Notes: generated from the sequence alone by a model not told the origin. DNA of 64,000 nucleotides from Yponomeuta sedellus (GCA_934045075.1 OW203729.1:10856704-10920703); one strand, 5' to 3'. Shown: positions 47,380-58,660, counted from the first letter of the stretch. Numbers and translations: made by a program.

Positions 47380-48634
47380 AACGTCAAAAATAGCCCGTAA
47401 AACGTTTGACGAAAACTATCAATTGTGCCACTATCAACTACCATGCAGAGGGATTAGACAATTATTTCAGGGAATTGAGTCGAAGTTAGCTGACTTCACA
47501 AAGAAGGACTACTGCATTGTGCTCATAGGCGAGGAGGACTTCAACGGCACGGAAAATTACCAAGAACTAGTTCTGTACGTTAGACAGAAACTACAAAACG
47601 TGAATCACACTACAGTGTTGATATGCTCACCAACATTTAAACAAGGGCGAAACACCGACTTGTTCAATGCAAGGATCGAAACATTTAACTACCTACTGGA
47701 TCTTGACGTCGTCACTTATGAGTACGCTTATCTCGTAGATTCAAACCTTCATCTGACCTACGACTTTGCTAAGTTCAATAGGAATAGTGGAGCCGTAAAT
47801 AACCGAGGACTGAAGCAGGTTTTGGAAGATGTAAAATTGAAAGTTGCTAGAATTAGTAGCTGGCTCTCAAATTCTGCTGGCAACACAAATTCACTATCAC
47901 CAATATGTACAAAAAATGAAAGTTTTTCCGCGCCATATGAACAGAACCGCCCTGAAAATAATAAACAGATTTTTGTTCCTAACTATATACTCTACCAGAA
48001 TATAAGAAGTTTTAAAAACAAGCGCCATCTTATAGAAGTTGCGGCACTTGAAGACAATAACATTAAAGCTATATGTCTATCCGAAACTTGGATAACGGTA
48101 CCAAAGATAAAACTATTGCAACTAGATAATTACCAATTAGCTTCCTGTTTTTGCCGAGCTAACAGAGAAGGAGGAGGAGTATGTATTATGCTAAAAGACA
48201 ATATAGATTTTAAAGAACGTAGAGACATATTACATAAGTCCATAGGATTTGTATTCAAAGTATGCGCAGTAGAAATTAAGAAATTAAATTTGCTAATAGT
48301 AACTTTGTACTGGCCAAATAAAAATAGGGAATCGGAACTTTTCTTCAGTTCTCTAACTAATCTCTTAGAATGCATCAGTAACAAGGATAGCTCTAAAAAT
48401 GTTGTTATTGGAGGGCATTTCAACATAAATGTTTTAAAAGAAAGTTATCTGTCCTCAACGTTGCTAAATCTTATGAAGAGTTTTAATTTTGTTCAAAAAG
48501 TAACTAAGCCCACCAGAATCACACAAACTAGCTCGAGCTGCATAGATCTAATCTTCAGTAATATGCACAACAACAAACATAGCTTTAACACTGAAACAAG
48601 AGAATATGGATTCTCAGATCACAAAGAGTTTTAG
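47213..48634 (+). pseudogene. LINE esterase-like and endonuclease region
   Basis: One 473-codon frame. Its first coding-like part is an SGNH-esterase-style segment (YCIVLIGEEDF, FAKFNRNSGAVNNRGLKQVL). It then runs directly into an APE-type endonuclease: YILYQNIRSFKNK, CLSETWIT, GGVCIML, GGHFNIN and GFSDHKEF. The family normally has GGDFN; here the Asp is His, which should kill cleavage. The preceding PHD part is one frame away (shift near 47375). Confidence 0.75.
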
Positions 48635-49036
48635 TTAGTTTACTCGGAGATTTAAAAGACGAGAAAATTTCTTGGTATACAGTAAAAAGGATTTTTTCGG
48701 AAAAAAACTTAAAGTCGTTCAAAGCAGAATTACAGAAAACCGATTCGTCAAACTATTTAGATCCAACACAAAATGTAAATAAAAACTATAATGCATTTCA
48801 CGACATCTTAGAATACACCATCCCTAAAGCTAAAATTAAAATAAAAACTAAAAATAAAAACACGTGATTGACAAAGGGATTAAGAATTTCATATAAAAAT
48901 AAACGCCTCTTAAAATTTCTTGTTAATCAATCTAATAGCACCAACCTAATAAATTACTACAAAAAAATCGTCAGCATTTCCAAAAAAAAATCATTATGCA
49001 AATAAAATATTAAAATCTAGCAACGTTACTAAAACC

Positions 49037-50790
49037 ATGTGGCAAATAATAAAGGAACGATCAAATAAAAATACACCTAAACCTAAAAAGAAAATACGAT
49101 TAAATATAAATAAAAAAATCACAGATGATCCCTCTGTTATCGCTTATCACTTTAATAACTTCTTTAGTACAGTTGGTGCCCCAGAAAAGGATAAACCTAA
49201 ACCACATGGACGACCAATAAATAGTTCAATGGAAAATTCCATCTTTATTCATCTCACCGATCCACTAGAGATCTTTAAAATAATAAAAAAACTAAAACCA
49301 AAATGTAGCTTTGGGTTTGATGAAGTTCCGCCAATTCTTGTAAAAGAATGTGCCACGGAATTTTGTTCACCTTTGTCATTTCTCATAAATCAGTCGTTTT
49401 CCGAGGGAATGTTCCCAGATCTATAAAAAAAGACCTTAGTTAAGCCACTACATAAGAAAGATGACATTTGCAACAGCAACAATTATCGGCCTATAGCATT
49501 GCTGTCCACTTTTGCCAAAGTATTTGAATCCAAAATGTACCAACGTGTCTATTACTTTTGTGAAAAATATAAGGTTTTCAATGACCAGCAAAATGGTTTT
49601 CGAAAGGAACGCTCTACAACTCTTGCTGTATTTAAGTACATAAGCAATATATATGATATTATCAATAATAAAAAGCACGCAATTGGCATTCTATTAGATA
49701 TGACCAAAGCATACGATAGAGTTCTTCATGATCTCCTACTAAAAAAGCTTAATGGAATTGGTATACGGGGTACAGCTTTTAATTGGTTTGTCTCTTACTT
49801 GTTAAGTTGTGAACAGTACGTAAATGTAGAACAGCAAAATCCAAACACCGGCGAAATAAGTTACTTAAGATACTGCTAACACAGTCGATTCCTCAGGGCA
49901 GCCTGCTAGGCTGTTTTCTGTTTTTAATTTATATAAATGACTTGCCAGAAGCAATTAATATCCCGTGCACACTTTTCGCTGATGACATATCCTTAATAAT
50001 AGGATCCAGGACAATATAGAACTTGTACAATTACTAAATACAAACTTTAATAACGGACTGTCTCAGTGATCATAATTTAGAAATAAATTTCAGCAAAACT
50101 AAACTCGTGCATTTCAGACCGTATCAAAAAAGTCCTCTTGATGTAAATTACGAATTTTGCAAACAGCCGATTGAATAAGTTGATTCCTACTGCCTCCTAG
50201 GAATCGAAATAGACGCCAACATACACTGGAAACATCATGTAAAGCAAATTGCCAGTAAACTCTCGAGTTTTATATAAGTATGCTTTGTCTGAACTAAAAA
50301 GAACTACAAACACTAAAAGTGCCATGTGTACCTACTTTGCATATGCTCAGTCGTGGCTGTCGTATGGTGTCCTTCTTTGGGGTAACAGCACAGATGTAAA
50401 GCAATTATTTATTTTACAAAAGAAATGTATCCGAATAATCGCTAATATCGACGTAATGACGAGCTGCAGACTATATTTCAGTACATTAAATATTCCTACA
50501 CTAAGTTCACTATATATTTCTGAAGCTTGCATGTTTGTAAAAAATAACCCGAAACTCTTCCCTAAATATTCGCGACCGGAAAATTTAAGGCCATGTGACA
50601 GATTATAAACCTGCTCAGCGAAACTACACCTAGCCTGCTCCGGTCCCCAATCTATGGCTGCCAAAATATTCAATTGTATTCCTCAGTCAATCCAATCAAT
50701 AGAAAAAACAAATGTCTTTAAAAATACCCTGAACAAATATCTAATTAAGAACAGTTTCTATACAATACAAGAGTTTTTTGAAAACCATGC
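49037..50790 (+). pseudogene. LINE reverse transcriptase region
   Basis: Shows NNYRPIALLSTFAKVFESKM, NGFRKERSTTLAVFKYI, ILLDMTKAYDRVLHDLL (motif A Asp), then in another frame PQGSLLGCFLFLIYINDLPE and FADDISLIIGS (motif C), and LGIEIDANIHWKHHV. The C-terminal part (50249-50608) includes LSYGVLLWGNSTDVKQLFIL and QKKCIRIIANI. A stop at 49424 and frameshifts after 49879 disrupt it. Confidence 0.82.
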
Positions 50791-51065
50791 AAAAAATTAA
50801 ATAGCTTTCGCTTTCGCTTTCGTTTTCCTTTTCTTTTCTTTTATATCTACTGTTCGTTTTTGTTGGTATTAGATTTACAAAATATTTTAAGTTCTTGTTT
50901 TGTTTTACATACAGTTTGTAGATTAATAATAAATAAGCATGTATAAATAATTGATAAAAAGTTATTTTAAGTTAGCAGCGCCCTAACAGGGTTCTTGTTT
51001 GAAACAATTTTTTTTAAGTGATCTCATGTACATACAACAAGAATGCTAATAAACGTCTTATCTTA

Positions 51066-51412
51066 TTTCCCCACTGCTGGGGCACTGGTATTTTCCTGCA
51101 TCGCAGGAAGGTTAGCCATACTTCACCATGGGGGCCAACTCCGGGTTGGTGGAGGATTGTAAGACAGTGGCGGGCCTTACTGTCAAAGTTAACAAGCCGC
51201 CCATAAAGGCCTTTGACATGGGTTAACGACTGCCATTACATGACAGCCGGCACCAACGGCTTAACGTGCCTTGCGATGCCCGGAAGCGCTCGGAAAAATG
51301 TCACTAGCGGTAGTCACGTGAAGGTCACCTATCCTGCACTTGACCGCGTCTGTTGTTGCTTAACTCGGGTGATTGATTCCCATCACTCGGTTCGCCTAGA
51401 CCACGAGCGCAT
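51066..51412 (-). repeat. 5S-SINE, nearly full length
   Basis: On + from TTTCCCCACTGCTGGGGCAC to CGCCTAGACCACGAGCGC. It directly abuts the LINE 3' end. The 5S-like block is clear on the minus strand (GTTAAGCAACAACAGACGCG then GTCAAGTGCAGGATAGGTGA). Confidence 0.88.
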
Positions 51413-51517
51413 CGCCCGAGGTAGGTATGTAGGTACCTATTTATATATGAAGGTACTTACGTGTAGTGACTTCTATCTGGCAAGACCTTTAACTCAGGGA
51501 CGGGTTGGGCGATGAAC

Positions 51518-51572
51518 TTGAAGCTAATATCAATTACGTAACTGTACGTACCTAATTGATATTAGCTTCGTA
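51518..51572. repeat. short inverted repeat
   Basis: GAAGCTAATATCAATTA and TAATTGATATTAGCTTC, 17-bp arms. Confidence 0.8.
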
Positions 51573-51716
51573 TTGTAAAGAGGTTCGAAATTTCTCTGGT
51601 GCCGGTGATTTGCCCATTGGCTCAGTTGGGAGATCGCTGCCACCGTTAGCCAGAGGTCGCGGGTTCGAGTCCCGGCATGGGTGGAATTTTTAGTCTCTAA
51701 ATAGGTTTTGTAAAGT
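51572..51716 (+). repeat. tRNA-SINE family A
   Basis: TTGTAAAGAGGTTCGAAATT leader, GCCCATTGGCTCAGTTGGGA (A-box), GCGGGTTCGAGTCCCGG (B-box), TCTAAATAGGTTTTG. Confidence 0.85.
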
Positions 51717-51774
51717 ATCAATTACTAAAGTAATTTAGTAAGTTAGTATGACCTGTAATACTAACTTCAACTTC

Positions 51775-51905
51775 CTTGGGGCAAGTTTCTGAATTGAGAA
51801 TTTCCCTAAGTAAATAGTTAATTTCAAACCCAGAAAAGAGCGTGACAGAATGTTATTTAAGTACTTATTTACTTAGTGAAATTCTCAGGTCAGAAACCGG
51901 CCCTT
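51775..51905. repeat. foldback element
   Basis: AAGTTTCTGAATTGAGAATT and CCTAAGTAAATA are mirrored by TATTTACTTAGTGAAATTCT then CAGGTCAGAAACC. Related scrap at 41025-41140. Confidence 0.65.
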
Positions 51906-52273
51906 AGAGTTCTATAATAGGTTATAATACTTAAAATTTTATTCATACTTATCTAATACGATATTTTTGGTAGAATCAAACTCGCTATCAAAACCTCTTG
52001 GTTTTCCTCTTGAGTATTTCCCGTTGACCTAGAATCGTGTTTGGCAAGTATCAAGGTCTTGCACGCAACACAAGTAAAAGAAAAATTACGAAAACTGTTA
52101 ATTTGTATTTATTTCACTAAAATAAATACAAATTTACATATATGTACCTGTACATTGTGCCCTGTTACTGTCCAAAACAAAACATTTACAAAAACACCAT
52201 TTTGGCAGCGTACCTACTCAAGATACATTATTGGTTAACAATTTGCATCAAAGCTGAAGCAATAAAAGCTTTC
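51906..52273. other. non-coding with small hairpin
   Basis: AATTTGTATTTATTTCACTA / AAATAAATACAAATT hairpin at about 52099-52135. Nothing else. Confidence 0.45.
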
Positions 52274-52630
52274 ATCATCAACCCATTATGTCCCTACCGA
52301 GGGGCACGCGGTACTTCCCTAAGGAAAGCAGGTATAGGCCATATTCCACCACGGGGGGCAAGTCCGGATTGCTAGACGCTTGCAAGACTAATGGCTGGTC
52401 TTACTATCAGAAGTTTTCAAGCCACCCTAAGGCCTCTGACTTGGCCTAACGACTGCCATATATGGACGTCAGCCGGCACCAACGGCTTAATGTGCCTTGC
52501 GACGGAACACGGAACCGCACGGAAAAATGCCACTAGCGTTAGTCATAGACGGTTACCCATCTATGCACTGAACGCGGCCTATGTTGCTTAACCTTCAGGA
52601 TCACTCAGGCAGCCGGGGCTATGAGCGATT
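52274..52630 (-). repeat. 5S-SINE, diverged full-length copy
   Basis: ATCATCAACCCATTATGTCC, GGCAAGTCCGGATTG, GCCGGCACCAACGGCTTAAT and a degraded 5S-like block (GGTTACCCATCTATGCACTG). Minus orientation, older than the other copies. Confidence 0.8.
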
Positions 52631-52799
52631 AGTAAAAGCTTTATGGCATAAAAATTATTAAAACAACAATCGGGTTTGCACATTAAAAAAAATACTAAAA
52701 AAGGTCTTGCCTTACGAGGTTAATTACACACAAGAAACTTATTAGATTAAATTTTGTTGAATCATAAACGTTTTCTAACAATAGTGCCGTGCCTACTCG

Positions 52800-52920
52800 A
52801 CAGGTTGCCTATGTTATGAGAACGTTGAACGTTAATGAAGCGAAGGTGATCTGACAGGATCGTGGCAAGTGGCGGTCCCTGTTCTCAGCTTACTCCTCTG
52901 GGATACAGGTTATGTTATTT
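52800..52920 (+). repeat. repeat family F
   Basis: AACGTTAATGAAGCGAAGGT, GGATCGTGGCAAGTGGCGGT, CTCCTCTGGGATACAGG. Confidence 0.7.
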
Positions 52921-52989
52921 TATTTATTGAGAAGTACTTAGTTTTAGAGAATATTGTATGGAATCAGAAGAATTTTGCGGAAATACATA

Positions 52990-53294
52990 GCTTTAAAATG
53001 TGAAAATTACTTTGCTAAATTCCGACGAAAATCCCACAAGCACCATGCGATTAGTTAATGCACCGCCCTCCCTCCCACTTTTTCAAGCAGAAGCAAGACG
53101 CGAACACACCACCACCGATACGATACTTGCGAGGATGCCTCGTGTTAGAGGCGAGGATGACGAAACGAGCATCCTTGTAAGGCGAAGCAAGGCGCGTCTT
53201 GCTTCTGCTTGAAAAGTTTGCATTAGCTAACTGCATGGTACCTGTGGGATTTTTGGCGTAATTTAGCATTGTAATTTTCACATTTTAAAGCTTT
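52990..53294. repeat. large foldback MITE, about 140-bp arms
   Basis: AGCTTTAAAATGTGAAAATT at the left is the complement of the right end. Inside, AGCAGAAGCAAGACGCG and GCGTCTTGCTTCTGCTT pair, as do the GGATG/CATCC blocks near the centre (53130-53175). Confidence 0.85.
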
Positions 53295-53364
53295 TAGAGA
53301 ATAATCTTAACTACGAGTGAACATGGCATCTCCAAAGAGATATTTTTTTCAGGTACTTATATAT

Positions 53365-53522
53365 TAAACAGGTCAAACGCGATTATATATTAGGTAAAAC
53401 GTAATTACCTTATTTCCCGACGTTTCGGCAGCATTACAGTTGCCGTGGTCTCGGGTAGACTGTCGGGACTGTCGGGTAATTACGTTTTACCTAATAAATA
53501 ATCGCGATTTGACCCGTTTAAT
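53365..53522. repeat. complete GACGTTTCGGC MITE
   Basis: Inverted ends: GGTCAAACGCGATTATATAT TAGGTAAAACGTAATTA against its complement at 53478-53522, with a centre CCCGACGTTTCGGCAGCATT and GTCTCGGGTAGACT. Fragments recur at 11863, 15588, 16773, 20095 and 24894. Confidence 0.8.
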
Positions 53523-54467
53523 TTTTTTGTCAACCATTTCATGTCAACCATTTTTTTTATCTAGCTCATAAACGTCCCACAGGGCACAAGTCCTGTTTCC
53601 ATTTGTATACCAATTTATATATTTAAATTGGAATAAAATGTGTATTATTGTGTATTTAACTATCTATTATCTATTACAGTTTTACCATAATTATTACCAC
53701 AATTAGCCTTCGACCTATTCTCAGACCTACCGAATACTGAATACACAAAAAAAATATCGGTGAAGCCATTTCGGAGAAGCTCGATAACAAGCGATTTTTA
53801 TGTATTAGATTATTGCCTTAGGTAATTAATGAATGAAAGGAAGGATATTTATGAATCTTTTAAATGTGGAACGTTTACTAGGTGACCCGTCTAACCGGTC
53901 GTTCTTGGTACACTCTTAAATTTAATATTTCTGTGGTGTTAAAATAAATAGGTGGTTTCCGTCTCCGGAGTCCCGGACTGACTTGTGTAACCTGTGAAAG
54001 TAAAGACAGTAAAGTTAAGTAAGAAAGTATTTATGTAAAAACCACACGAGAGATAATAAATATTGTATTCACATAGTGTAGAATGTTGGTCACATAGTGA
54101 TATTGAAACAAGGAAAATAACATCGGATTCTACGCTAGACTGGAGTCTGTGTTGTGGTAATTCAGAAACGGCAAATCAGAGATTTTGAAGTACAAAATTA
54201 AATGTGAGGTGGCGCTCTGCGTAGTTATTATTATAACCAACTTAAATTAAAAGCAGTTTTTATTTTTTAAATACTTAACGAGTTAATTAGAAACTAAAGT
54301 TTAATAATACTACTGAGCGAGTGAATGTGTGTTTGTGTGTGTTTTAAAGTAATTAACAATTCACGTTTACGGGGTGAACCAGGCACAGAAATCTGGAATA
54401 AGTTGTTTTATGGGCGAGCCGGATTTAACTGGAGCCACGAAAGAAATACATATACTCGTAGGTACTC
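53523..54467. other. non-coding, nothing recognised
   Basis: AT-rich sequence. Confidence 0.4.
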
Positions 54468-54556
54468 TGTTGGAAGAGTGCTGGCACAGTTAGCCAGAGG
54501 TCGCGGGTTCGTTCGAGTTCGAGTCCCAGCATGTAGGCAGAATAGGTTTTTGAAAT
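54468..54556 (+). repeat. tRNA-SINE family A, degenerate
   Basis: GTTGGAAGAGTGCTGGCACA and a B-box with an internal TTCGAG duplication (GGTTCGTTCGAGTTCGAG), then AATAGGTTTTTGAAA. Confidence 0.7.
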
Positions 54557-55023
54557 GCACATCACTTATTTTTACAAAAAGTCGACACTGGTACCTAATA
54601 GCAATGTAATAAGGCTTAGAACATAGAATCAAGATCACGCCCTGAATGCATGTTTGCAAAAAAACTGTGATTCATCAGAAATATTTTAGGTTTTAAAATT
54701 GCTACTAGCTAAAGTCGTCACCACATCAATATTGCTCACCTAGAGTGCACGCATGCCTCACATGCTGTAGAAAGGTACTCAGTTATTTTTTACGTAACCA
54801 CTTCGAAAGTCAAGGGTCCTGGTTTCCTCCTTTTTCTATTTGGGCAATAATTTGTCTATAATTCGGTCATACATCCACCGAACGTGAAATTTGGCACTCA
54901 CCTGGTTCCGCCAAACAGCACATCCCTACGCGCTGACGAATGTTGAAGGCACCGTAATGTTCTTCAGTGTTCTCAATCCTACTAATATTATAAATGTGCA
55001 GATAGACAAAGATCTGCATTGAG
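54557..55023. other. non-coding, nothing recognised
   Basis: AT-rich; ACTAATATTATAAATGTGCA at 54979 is a scrap of the Helitron-like family head. Confidence 0.4.
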
Positions 55024-55100
55024 ATACGGGAACGAGTTACCGGGATATCAAGTATGGTATCATGAATACCATACTTGATATCCCGGTTGCGTTCCCGTAT
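55024..55100. repeat. pre-miRNA-sized hairpin, about 35-bp arms
   Basis: ATACGGGAACGAGTTACCGG, GATATCAAGTATGGTAT pairs with ATACCATACTTGATATC, CCGGTTGCGTTCCCGTAT; one small internal mismatch and a five-base loop. Confidence 0.85.
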
Positions 55101-55436
55101 GATAATCAGTTGTTGTTACTGTAACTAACCTTTTTTGAAGCCAAACTTTAAGTTAGATTTATTTATGACGTTGCCATGGTAACAAGCATCGTAAAAACAG
55201 ATTCTAGAGCGGTTCGAAGTTCGCAGAGACTGCTTGTAACTTCATAATAACAATAATTCACATAAAATCCGGAAATTATATACCTATATGGCCGAAATGA
55301 GCCCGGTTTTCTCGCTACCGAGTGCATTTTCCTACAAAGCCACACAAACCGTGATTATATGTGACTTAGCAACTAAATTGTAAAGGTTTATGTGCTATCA
55401 ACTGTACCTGTAACACTATTGATTATATTATTTTTA
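55101..55436. other. non-coding, nothing recognised
   Basis: AT-rich sequence. Confidence 0.4.
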
Positions 55437-55560
55437 TACTATTTTTATTTTTAATGCACTAACCCGTGCTAAGGAACAAATTTTATAAACCTATTTAGAG
55501 GCTAAAAATTTTTGATGGGTGAAATTTTTAGCCTCTAAATAGGTTTATAAAATGTATTAT
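55437..55560. repeat. inverted pair of tRNA-SINE family A tails
   Basis: TTAATGCACTAACCCGTGCT ... CCTATTTAGAGGCTAAAAAT joined to AAATTTTTAGCCTCTAAATA then GGTTTATAAAAT; heads of both copies are missing. Confidence 0.8.
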
Positions 55561-55734
55561 TTTTGAAAATTTTTGGAAAAGTTTATAAAAGATTAATTTT
55601 CATTGGTCGCGCTTCGTCTTCCTGTACCTCTCCAAGTCTTCACTAAAGAAGATTGGCCCTCAGCTTCGCAAATTCTTCTTCGTAGGGCAAGCAAGTGTGT
55701 TGGGAGATTTCAAATGCCTTTTTTAGTATTTGTA

Positions 55735-55850
55735 TGTAGTTAGCTGGCTGGCAGGAGGTGGCAATGAAAGGGAGGTGTGGAAATCAAAATGGGGAGGCCT
55801 TTGCCCAGCAGTAGGACACAAACGAGGCTTCATAAAAAATGTACTTGGCA
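55735..55850 (+). repeat. LINE 3' tail
   Basis: TAGCTGGCTGGCAGGAGGTG ... GGGGAGGCCTTTGCCCAGCA then GTAGGACAC, the standard end of lepidopteran non-LTR elements. Confidence 0.6.
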
Positions 55851-55999
55851 TATAAGAGTTCTTTAAATTGTAAAACCAAGAGCATCTGCCAACAAACTGT
55901 TATGCAGTTTCGCAGAAACCTCACTTCTGTATTTTTTAACTTTGTTCGACGCACTCGTATCGTATAAGTGTAAAGGAGTTTGTGTCGTACCTATCTACA

Positions 56000-56380
56000 G
56001 GAAGCGGTGGTAGCGGAGCGGTAGATCGCCTATTTCCTAATCGCTTCGAATCCCGACATGTACCAATGACTTTGTTATCTATATATTTGTAAAGTTGTAG
56101 ATACCACTCGCTAATTGTCTGAAGCGTTAACATACCTCAGGGCTTGCTACGTACAATGGCCTAACTTCTAGGTTAAGAGCGGAAACCTCAGATCTGACTA
56201 ACTGACTAGTAGTAATACCACACGCTAATGGTGAAGGAAAACACCCTGAGAAAACCCTCGCGTCGGAAGTGTTAACATACCTCGGCACTTGCTACGTAGA
56301 ATGACCCAACTATGAAGTTAACGCTAACTGTTCTCTATCTAAGTGCGGAAGTCTCAGGTCTAACTAACCAACTTCATATC
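56000..56380 (+). repeat. tRNA-like SINE family G with internal duplication
   Basis: GGTGGTAGCGGAGCGGTAGA and CTTCGAATCCCGACATGTAC head. The body block (ACATACCTCRG, TTGCTACGTA, AATGRCC) occurs twice. It ends a few bases before the splice acceptor of the next exon, so it supplies the polypyrimidine/branch region. Confidence 0.65.
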
Positions 56381-56385
56381 TACAG

Positions 56386-56484
56386 GCGGCGACGCCGACG
56401 TGCGAGCTTCGCAGCTACGCCAACTCCACGGCAACCAGTGCCAGTCACTCATCCCGCTCCATCCTCAGCTGCTTCCGATGCGCC
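56386..56484 (+). CDS. internal exon of the unrecognised gene
   Basis: Acceptor CATATCTACAG|GCG, donor TGCGCC|GTAAGT, 99 bases. The phase-0 frame matches the donor at 38202 and reads AATPTCELRSYANSTATSAS then HSSRSILSCFRCA. The other two frames are also open, so frame choice rests on the assumed join. GC-rich against AT-rich surroundings. I do not recognise the protein; the Ser-rich stretch ending CFRC could be a palmitoylation-type or zinc-binding patch, but that is speculation. Confidence 0.5.
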
Positions 56485-56582
56485 GTAAGTGTTGCCAGCG
56501 CCGCGTTAACCTAAAACTACCATTTGTAGTTTCATATGCCAATGCCACACCGAACATTGCAAAGCATTAACCCACAGCCGGG

Positions 56583-56738
56583 ATGCCGGTGAGTCGCCCA
56601 TTGGCTCAATTGGTAGAGCGCTGGCACGGATAGCCAGAGGTTGCGGGTTCGAATCCCGGCATGGGTAAAATTTTTAGCCTCTAATAGGTTTTTTAAATTG
56701 TCCTTAGCACGGGTTAGTGCATTAAAAATAAAAATAGT
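56583..56738 (+). repeat. tRNA-SINE family A, clean copy
   Basis: GATGCCGGTGAGTCGCCCAT, TGGCTCAATTGGTAGAGCGC (A-box), GCGGGTTCGAATCCCGGCAT (B-box), TTTTTAGCCTCTAATAGG, and tail GTTAGTGCATTAAAAATAAA. Best reference for the family. Confidence 0.92.
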
Positions 56739-57969
56739 ATCAACCCACAGGTTAACAAATAGAAATACTCGGTTACGAATTGACATAATCAACATGAAAT
56801 TGTAATTTTATGAAACTCGGCTGTGACGTCCCGCTAAAAGCTCGAAGCCCCGTTCTTTATCCCTGTTATGAAGTGTCACGCTAACACTCTTGAGAACAGG
56901 CCCCAGATTCTGTTAATGCACTGCAGTACAATGGCAATTGCTCGAACGTGGCGATTTCATTTGATTACAGCTTCAAGCCTAAGCCCCCACAGCCATCAAA
57001 CCAAGGTTGTCTGGAAGACACCGCTTTTAGCGATAAGACCGCCAATTGTCTACGGCAATACTTAGATATGTTAGCCTTTTTATGTATTTTGTTTTCTGGT
57101 GTGTACAATAAAGACTTCTAATCTAATCTATAATCAATCTTTCTAGGCGCCACGCCAGTGGTATAAAAAAAACATGTCACGTGACCCGTCCATTTATTTG
57201 TCATTGTAGTGTAATACTAACAGAATTAAGGCCCTGGATGCTCATAATCCTGTCATCTTAACTAGGCAGACGGTCAACATTATGGTAGCTTACGAAGGAG
57301 AGGGGAGCCACCGAAATTTTTGTGCTGGCTGGAAGAAATTTCTATTGAAATAAGTCCGCGTTTGTACGTACTTTTTATCAGATTGTATGTTATTTAAGTT
57401 GCTATTATGGTTTTACTGTGCAATAAAGTGTAACAAACAAACAATTTTTAGCCCCTAAATAGATTTTTAAAATTGTCATTGGCACGAGTTAGTGCATTAA
57501 AAAGAATATGAACAAAAAAATTAAAAACCTTAGCACGGATTTGTGCAACAAATAAACTCCCTAGGATTTTGGTTACTATGAACATGCATTTAGATTAGAT
57601 GTAAGTAGGGGGCGAGGCGCACCCTGGGAAATTACCTTTAACACGCGAATGGATCGATGGCATTGTAATTACTATTTCATTATAATTGGTAGGCATCTGA
57701 CAGAAGACGGCGAATAAAGAAGGAGAATGTACATTTTATAAAATAAATCCGCGCATATTCATGTTGCATTGGAATATAACAAAATGCCAACGATGTTCCT
57801 CAGCTGTGTACGGGCCTGGTTAGTTCCTTCATTCGCATGCGTTCGTTCGGTTCGACTGTACAGTGGACAACAAATCATCCTTTACAGGCGTGTCTTCTAT
57901 TCAGTTACAGTAACGGGCACCTAGCAACAAAAATGTACAGGCTGACCGACTGTACATAACATATGATAA
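56739..57969. other. intron/intergenic with SINE tail scrap
   Basis: 57445-57510 is the tail of tRNA-SINE family A (TTTTTAGCCCCTAAATAG). The rest is AT-rich with no recognisable content. Confidence 0.45.
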
Positions 57970-58090
57970 CGTCGTCATCGTCGTCATCAGGCTATACTAG
58001 TCCACTGCTGGACACAGCCCTCCCCTAAAGAGCGCCATGTTGTGCTATCATAGGGGGTAATGCCCATAATCCCCACGCTGGGCACCAGGT
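57970..58090 (-). repeat. RTE LINE 3' tail
   Basis: On + GTCGTCATCAGGCTATACTA, GTCCACTGCTGGACACAGCC, CTCCCCTAAAGAGCGCC. Minus-strand 3' end of the RTE family whose coding end is visible at 59985-60145. Confidence 0.75.
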
Positions 58091-58660
58091 TGGGGATCGC
58101 GATTGCGAAGGAATGAAGGGAAGCATAAATTACAGCGAAAACAAGCCAACTTAATAACCCCAATTGGCGATTTCAAGCGCTGATGTACAAAGTTACAACC
58201 AGATACTCAGGTTTCTTTTCCATATTTTCCTTAACTGTTAGAGATAGAAGCCAAATTAGTCAACTAATCTGAGGTATTACTATAAAAAAGTCACAAATGT
58301 GCGTAACTCAGGAAAAACAAGTCCTAGGTGCATGTGCCTCGGGCCAAACCCGATTGACTTGAAATTTGAGGCGTACAGTCTAGACTACCACCACGCTTTG
58401 CTGGCAGGGTTTTTTTGTAAGCACAAATATTGCTAAATCTTTTGTCTTGTTACATCGGGGTTTTTATTATCTTGGTCATAATAATGTCCGCGATTATGGG
58501 ACGCGGGAAACAATAGTGTAAAACTATTCGCACCCTGGGCTCCTAGTAGAAGGATGTCACAGAACGACAAAAATTGGGTGTCTTTAAGGGTTTTGTTTGT
58601 AGTCATCAAAGGCTATAAGGATTCGTTTTGCCATGTTCGTCCCTCTCCGTCTGTTCATCT
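58091..58660. other. non-coding, nothing recognised
   Basis: AT-rich sequence up to the minisatellite. Confidence 0.4.

Larger units (their letters stand above)
46186..51060 (+). mobile_element. CR1/jockey-like LINE, nearly full length but defective
   Basis: 5' part: GGCCTAGCGGGTATCTC and GGGTCGATTCCTACTGG form a tRNA-promoter-like stretch at 46186-46255, then a leader to ATG 46621. Coding regions in order: PHD-like finger (46621-46983), basic linker (47014-47379), esterase-like region and endonuclease (47213-48634), RT (49037-49879 and onward to about 50790). The 3' end has a T-rich 3' UTR and ATAAACGTCTTATCTTA, typical of such LINEs. Several frameshifts and stops break it. Clade assignment is by motif style. 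Confidence 0.85.

Noticed and set aside
56583..56680. tRNA gene candidates (A and B boxes at 17615, 39228, 56583 and similar)
   Set aside because: Each is followed by a shared non-tRNA body and A-rich tail and lacks a full acceptor stem; they are SINE heads.
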